Source: Gammaproteobacteria bacterium
Lineage (GTDB): Bacteria; Pseudomonadota; Gammaproteobacteria; Steroidobacterales; Steroidobacteraceae
Direction of reading: 5' to 3'
Assembly (NCBI GenBank): GCA_030043215.1
Contig: JASHYG010000345.1
Coordinates: 1-6,976, forward strand
DNA length: 6,976 nucleotides
Shown: positions 4,756 through 6,976 of the stretch, piece by piece
Layout: each line of letters starts with the position of its first letter
Numbering within the stretch: position 1 is the stretch's first letter
Position numbers and translations under genes: made by a program
The notes under the pieces: model-generated
Told to the model about the DNA's origin: nothing
Seen by the model: only the letters and a program-made list of their open reading frames with translations
Database searches by the model: none

Positions 4756-6976
4756 TCATCCCCCGCGCTCCGCCGTCTCGATGCGCGTGCGCCACTCCCG
4801 CGTGTCGTGGAGCCTTGCGATCGATGGGGTCAAGTGATTAACGTAGTTCGCGGCCTCGTGCAGCAGCTGTGCGCGATGCCGGTCATCGGTGAGCGATTGC
4901 GCATACAGCGCCTCGGCGAGCTCGAGCGGCAGCCACTGGTCGCCATGGTTCCTCTTCATGAGTCCGCGGTACGTCGTGACGACGGGATCGATCGTCCGTG
5001 CCGCCTCTACCCGCTTGCCCTCGCGCGCGAGCGCCATCGAGAGCCAGACGTCGTACTGGGCCACCGAGCGCTGTTGCGGCACTGATTCCATATTTTCGAC
5101 ATTATTCGTGGCCCACTTCAGCGCATTGTGCTCGGCCTGCTCGGTGGCCGGGAAGTCCCCGAGCGCGTACTCGGCCCGTCCCTCGATATCGGGGAGAAGG
5201 TCCAGCTCGAAGAGAGCTCCGTTCGGCGCAGTAGAATTCGGCAATCGGGCAATGGCGCTGCGCACAATCTGCCGAGCACCGCCAAAATCGCCATTCCTAT
5301 AGGCCTCTGCCGCCGCCGAATAGGCTCGCAGCTCGGGCATGACCGCCTCCGCGGCGTTGCGCATCGGCCCGAGCTTGCGCAGCGCGCTCGGGCTCAAGAA
5401 GGGCTCGGCCACGCTGAACGTCGCAGCGGTGCCAGCAGGGTCTCCGAGCGCCGCCTGCATGCGCGAGGTGTCCGCCAGCGCTGCCAGCAAATTAAAGATG
5501 GGCACCCCGCTGGCGCCGGCCTGGCCAAAGGATTGCACTGCCTTTCGCATGTAACCGACTGCCTCGCGCAATTGGCCCTTGGCCCACATCGAGCTGCTGC
5601 TATCTACATAGGAGAGGCCGAGCTGGTTGACGTAAAGCGTGTCGTTGGGCTCGATCGCGACCATCGCGAGCGTCGTCTGCGTTTCCTGCACTGCGAAGCG
5701 CAGCGCTTCGGCGGGGTCGAGCTCGCCGAGCATGATCCTGACGAGGCGAGCCTCAGCCCAATCCTTGCCAATCAGTGCCCAGCCATACTGTGGGCGCAGT
5801 GCGACCACCTGGTCGGCTACGGCCAGCGCATCTTCCCCTGCCCGCCGCGCATCCTCGGTGCGACCGATCACGAGTAGCGCATGAGCGAGCTCCGCTCCCG
5901 CAGTGGCATAGTTGGCATCCACGATCACGTCGGCGTGGCGGGGAGCTCCGAGCTGTGCTCCGACGCTCAGCGCTTCGCGCTCGACGCCCACTGCCTCATC
6001 GCTCCTGCCGCTAAAGTTGTCCGCCCATCCGAGCTTGGCCAGAGCCTCGAGGTAGGCGCCGCGAGCCTCAGCCGGCGCTCCCGCTCGCTCAGCGGCCGGG
6101 CGCAGCAGCCCCACGGCTCGCTGGAGATCGATTTGCGCCTCGTCCGTGTTCGCGGCACCCGCGATCGTCCAGCCCAGTTTTGCGTAAGCGCGCCCGAGCG
6201 CCACCGAGGTTGCCTCGGACTGGTCGGTGCGCCGCAGCGATTCGAGCAGCGCGACCGCCTCAGCCGCATCCTGGGCACCCGTGCGGGGGTCCCCGAGATA
6301 CTGGAGTGCCTCGGCATGATTGACGAGCGCGAGGGCGCCGCTGCGGACTGTCTCCGGGTCCTTCAGCTGCGAGGGGAGACGTTGAAAGTAGTCGATCTCG
6401 CGCTGCGAGAGCTCCGCGATCGTTTGATAGCGCCCGAAGATTTCGAGCTCACTGACGAAGCTGTCGGTGAGGAAGCCGAGCAGCCCCTCGGCCTCTTGGC
6501 GCGCTTGCTCGGAGACCGCCCGGGTCTGACGGGCGACCTCCTCCGCCCGCCGCGCCCGCTGCATGCTGAAGTACGCCGCTACGGTCGCGCCGATGGCAAC
6601 CACTGCAAGCAATGCACAGCCGGCGGCGATGGCCCGAGCACGACGCAGCGCTCGGCGTGCCGCATTCTCCCGCTCCCGCTGCTCGGCGAGCGTCCGCTCG
6701 GTGGCCTCTCGGGCTTCCCGCTCGTGACGCGCATCGCGGCTCGCCTTGACCACTCCGGTGAGCACATCATGGGTGAGCTCGACTCGGCGGACATCGAGCC
6801 GCTCCTCGATCCGCAGGAGCCTGCGGTTCACCAGCTTCGCGAGCGCATCGGGAGCTGCCCCTGCGGCCTGGAAGCGCTTGAGCAGGCTCTCCTCGGCCAG
6901 GTTCTCCCGGTACCCGGACTCGGTGAGCAGGTCATCCTCGATGATCCGCCGCACCGACTCGGGCTGGTCGGCCAGG
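4756..6976 (-). CDS. nSTAND1-type NTPase with transmembrane helix and TPR-like repeats (N-terminus outside window)
   Basis: The reading frame is open to the window edge, so only the last 739 residues are seen. The first part (IIEDDLLTESGYREN, LVNRRLLRIEE, then VELTHDVLTGVVKASRDAR near 6783-6727) is the winged-helix end of the STAND NTPase module as found in nSTAND1 proteins. The Walker A and B motifs must lie upstream and cannot be checked. A charged coiled coil follows (about 6735-6637), then one transmembrane helix (about 6633-6568: RAIAAGCALLAVVAIGATVAAYF) and a second short coil. The rest is about ten alpha-helical TPR-like repeats, e.g. LAHALLVIGRTEDARRAGED and AAEAYRNGDFGGARQIVRSA. STAND proteins are ATP-driven switches; TPRs serve as ligand or protein sensors, and the missing N-terminus often carries an effector such as TIR, caspase-like or peptidase domains. 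The side of the membrane on which the TPRs sit is not certain. The GTG at 6954 is internal, not the start. Confidence 0.85.
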   Translation of the reverse strand, partial: LADQPESVRRIIEDDLLTESGYRENLAEESLLKRFQAAGAAPDALAKLVNRRLLRIEERLDVRRVELTHDVLTGVVKASRDARHEREAREATERTLAEQRERENAARRALRRARAIAAGCALLAVVAIGATVAAYFSMQRARRAEEVARQTRAVSEQARQEAEGLLGFLTDSFVSELEIFGRYQTIAELSQREIDYFQRLPSQLKDPETVRSGALALVNHAEALQYLGDPRTGAQDAAEAVALLESLRRTDQSEATSVALGRAYAKLGWTIAGAANTDEAQIDLQRAVGLLRPAAERAGAPAEARGAYLEALAKLGWADNFSGRSDEAVGVEREALSVGAQLGAPRHADVIVDANYATAGAELAHALLVIGRTEDARRAGEDALAVADQVVALRPQYGWALIGKDWAEARLVRIMLGELDPAEALRFAVQETQTTLAMVAIEPNDTLYVNQLGLSYVDSSSSMWAKGQLREAVGYMRKAVQSFGQAGASGVPIFNLLAALADTSRMQAALGDPAGTAATFSVAEPFLSPSALRKLGPMRNAAEAVMPELRAYSAAAEAYRNGDFGGARQIVRSAIARLPNSTAPNGALFELDLLPDIEGRAEYALGDFPATEQAEHNALKWATNNVENMESVPQQRSVAQYDVWLSMALAREGKRVEAARTIDPVVTTYRGLMKRNHGDQWLPLELAEALYAQSLTDDRHRAQLLHEAANYVNHLTPSIARLHDTREWRTRIETAERGG

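Noticed and set aside
5128..5877. A 249-codon plus-strand open frame inside the STAND-TPR gene
   Set aside because: It is antisense to a coherent alpha-helical repeat protein and has no motif of its own.

Overview
The window is GC-rich DNA with tightly packed genes. It looks like a soil or environmental proteobacterium, most likely a gammaproteobacterium with a Steroidobacter- or Xanthomonadales-like gene style. That guess rests on codon use, on PotI- and YbdL-like proteins that can be followed motif by motif against E. coli proteins recalled from memory, and on the nSTAND/TPR protein. It is not a firm assignment.

Left part (1-3502, plus strand): four genes in one direction with gaps of 12, 10 and 48 bases, so probably one transcript whose promoter lies before base 1. 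They are (i) the C-terminal end of a PotI-type putrescine/spermidine ABC permease; (ii) a complete polyphosphate glucokinase (PpgK, ROK family); (iii) a complete YbdL-type methionine aminotransferase (fold type I PLP enzyme) starting at a GTG; and (iv) a complete Cys/Met-metabolism PLP enzyme (cystathionine gamma-synthase / methionine gamma-lyase superfamily) with substitutions in some usually conserved active-site loops. Two PLP enzymes whose families handle methionine or its keto acid stand side by side, which suggests sulfur-amino-acid metabolism. The polyamine transporter could be linked through the methionine salvage cycle, but this is inference.

Right part (3522-6976, minus strand): this converges on the first block with only 19 bases between stop codons. 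In transcription order it holds a very large protein running off the right edge, an orphan ribbon-helix-helix VapB-like antitoxin with no toxin behind it, and a complete Phd/YefM-type antitoxin plus PIN-domain toxin (VapC) pair with overlapping reading frames. The large protein shows the end of an nSTAND1-type NTPase module, a coiled coil, one transmembrane helix and about ten TPR-like repeats. A short AT-rich island (about 4271-4303) precedes the complete toxin-antitoxin pair and is the best promoter/operator candidate.

The left block looks like ordinary metabolic chromosome. The right block has an accessory character: toxin-antitoxin genes, a lost toxin, and a STAND-family signalling or defence protein. 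The most interesting item is the STAND-TPR protein, whose sensor/effector N-terminus lies outside the window. No tRNA, rRNA, CRISPR array, insertion sequence or clear riboswitch was seen. No gene-free stretch exceeds about 155 bases.
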